DNA of 64,000 bases from Arenicola marina. Its lineage: Eukaryota; Annelida; Polychaeta; Arenicolidae. Positions 62,560 to 64,000 of this stretch are shown piece after piece (position 1 is the first letter of the stretch; the number at the start of each line of letters is the position of its first letter). The stretch covers positions 41,681,798 to 41,745,797 of the forward strand of contig OZ025257.1 in the NCBI GenBank assembly GCA_964019135.1. Reading direction: 5' to 3'. Under the pieces are notes generated by a model. It saw nothing but the letters and a program-made list of their open reading frames with translations. It was not told the DNA's origin and did not search any database. The position numbers and the translations under genes were made by a program.

Positions 62560-64000
62560 TCAAGATATTTCATCATACTATGACAGTAATCCGTGCATTA
62601 TTGGCTGCCACTTTCTATTTAGGTTTTCCAAGTCTGTGTTGGTCTTTTCTTGCCTCTGCATGGTGATTATATCTTATGTTACTGATCGCGCCTTTTAGAT
62701 TTGGGAGAGTGTCTTTCCATTTACATCTGTATATATACCTCTTAATTATCAAAATAACATGGTTTGTCCGGATTATGAGATCGTTACCAGAAGTTACACC
62801 AAACATCACTGTTTCAATATTAATGAAAACCCTCCAAGTATGTTTATCGTCTTCTATTATTTGTTCCAACCATACTGTAATATTCTTCCAAAGTCGATTC
62901 ACATAGTCACATTGCCAAAACAGGTGCTCTATGTTTTCTACGTTACTTTACAAAATACACATTTGTCCGTGTCCGTGATGCGACATCTGTACAGATACCT
63001 TTTGTGGTGAGCTCATCTTTACGGCTAATAAAGTTCATATTCTTCACAAAATAAGTATTCCATATACTAATTTAGGCATTGCTCTGGTGTCATCACATGG
63101 CAGAGCTCTCTTCAACTGTGACCACGCGCGGAAGACATCTGCCCAAAAAGGCTTTGATATTTTTTCATAACAACGGAGCGACAATGGGTCCAGTTCTCAA
63201 CCAAGGTCTTTATCATCACATATACACAAGTAAAGATGTTTTTCCAAGCCCCTGCATTCGTTATTAATCTTTGTACCCACGCCACCTTTGACGCACGGGA
63301 GAAACTGGGTACGTGGGTTAATACAGCGCCACCATTCTTAACTGGCTGACAGAGACGTTCGAGGCTTATTTTAGCCTTTTTCTTGCTCCAAATAAACTCT
63401 GTAATTATATTATTTAGCCTAACTATTGTTTCTTTTGGCAGAGTTAGGGTTTTTAAAACCGTCACCCGGCCCCTTAGGCAGAGCTACCGCCTCTTATACA
63501 GTTCAAGAAAACATTGAATTTCCGCTCTAATCTACATTAATCTACATTAAAAACTATACCAATTAAGTAGTGTAAACTGGGTTGCCCATGTTATTGGGAT
63601 ATCCGGACATAATGTCTTTTTTGGTTTATCCGTCTTACCTATCCACACCCCCACCGTCTTACGTACATTAATCATTAACCCTGAACATTTCCCAAAATTA
63701 TCAAGTATTTCCATCGATTTCCTTTAGGATGCTTCACTCCCGTCCATCAATAAGAACGCATCGTCCGCGTATTGACCCAGCTTGTACTCATGCTTACCCA
63801 GCTTAATACCCCGAATACGCTTGTTAGCTCTTGTGGTGCGCTGGTGCGAGTGGCTCAATTGCAAGACTAAAGATGTAGGGCGACAGTGGGTCACCTTCCA
63901 TCTCAAAGTAACGTGAGCGGTGTCCGTTATTCAACACACAACTAGAGCAGTTAGAATAGAGGATTTTACACCATGGTTGAAAGGAGTTCCCAATCCCATG
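62560..64000 (-). mobile_element. Decayed Tx1/L1-like LINE ORF2, runs off the right edge
   Basis: Minus-strand fragments in several frames. At about 63724-63906 a reverse-transcriptase core has KLGQYADDAFLLMDGSEAS (YADD catalytic motif). At 63112-63465 lies the post-RT region ITEFIWSKKKAKISLERLCQ with NGGAVLTHV. At 62615-62902 lies the C-terminal region WKNITVWLEQIIEDD and YIYRCKWKDTLPNLKGAISN. Frameshifts and stops separate them, so it is a pseudogene-like copy. It is related to the short copy at 59753 but in opposite orientation. Confidence 0.8.

Overview
The window looks like nuclear DNA of an invertebrate chordate, most likely amphioxus (Branchiostoma). It holds animal genes with GT-AG introns, tRNA-derived SINEs, a Tx1/L1-like LINE, MITEs and a very high load of minisatellites. 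The species is inferred from gene content and from a recalled report of exon-intron-boundary minisatellites in amphioxus. No database was searched.

Layout. (1) Positions 1-2610, minus strand: the 5' part of COQ9 (mitochondrial coenzyme Q biosynthesis, lipid-binding factor), four exons visible plus a doubtful first exon at 3958-3982; the 3' part lies off the left edge. (2) 4353-6161, minus: an intronless glomulin (GLMN, inhibitor of cullin-RING ligases). (3) 6.2-14.6 kb: intergenic, with hAT-like and pogo-like MITEs, hairpins, a foldback element, a CACGTG-rich minisatellite, a probable solo LTR and SINEs. (4) 14657-15385, plus: an intronless MPV17L2-like membrane protein. (5) 15.4-20.1 kb: a 46-bp satellite and a pogo-like MITE. 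(6) 20115-27418, plus: a ten-exon gene for a C2H2 zinc-finger protein of about 1380 residues, with two AT-hooks and about 18 fingers. (7) 28.2-31.1 kb: intergenic. (8) 31094-60930, minus: eighteen exons of a transmembrane adenylyl cyclase of the ADCY2/4/7 type, from the first catalytic motif of C1a through C1b, six membrane spans and C2a to the stop. The N-terminal six-span domain lies off the right edge. (9) 61-64 kb: more intron of that gene, with a tandem tRNA-like array and a decayed LINE.

The dominant signal is not a gene. Eight tandem arrays begin exactly at an exon-intron junction, and each unit repeats that junction's own splice site with flanking exon and/or intron sequence. COQ9 has three (62-, 43- and about 31-bp units), the zinc-finger gene one (about 54 bp), and the adenylyl cyclase four (68 bp x about 107, 72/74 bp x about 45, 77 bp x about 63, 43 bp x about 17). 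These arrays make up about 16 kb of the roughly 30-kb cyclase locus. The two intronless genes have none. A ninth array repeats the stop-codon region of the zinc-finger gene. The genes are unrelated housekeeping or signalling genes; what they share is this splice-site-anchored repeat growth.
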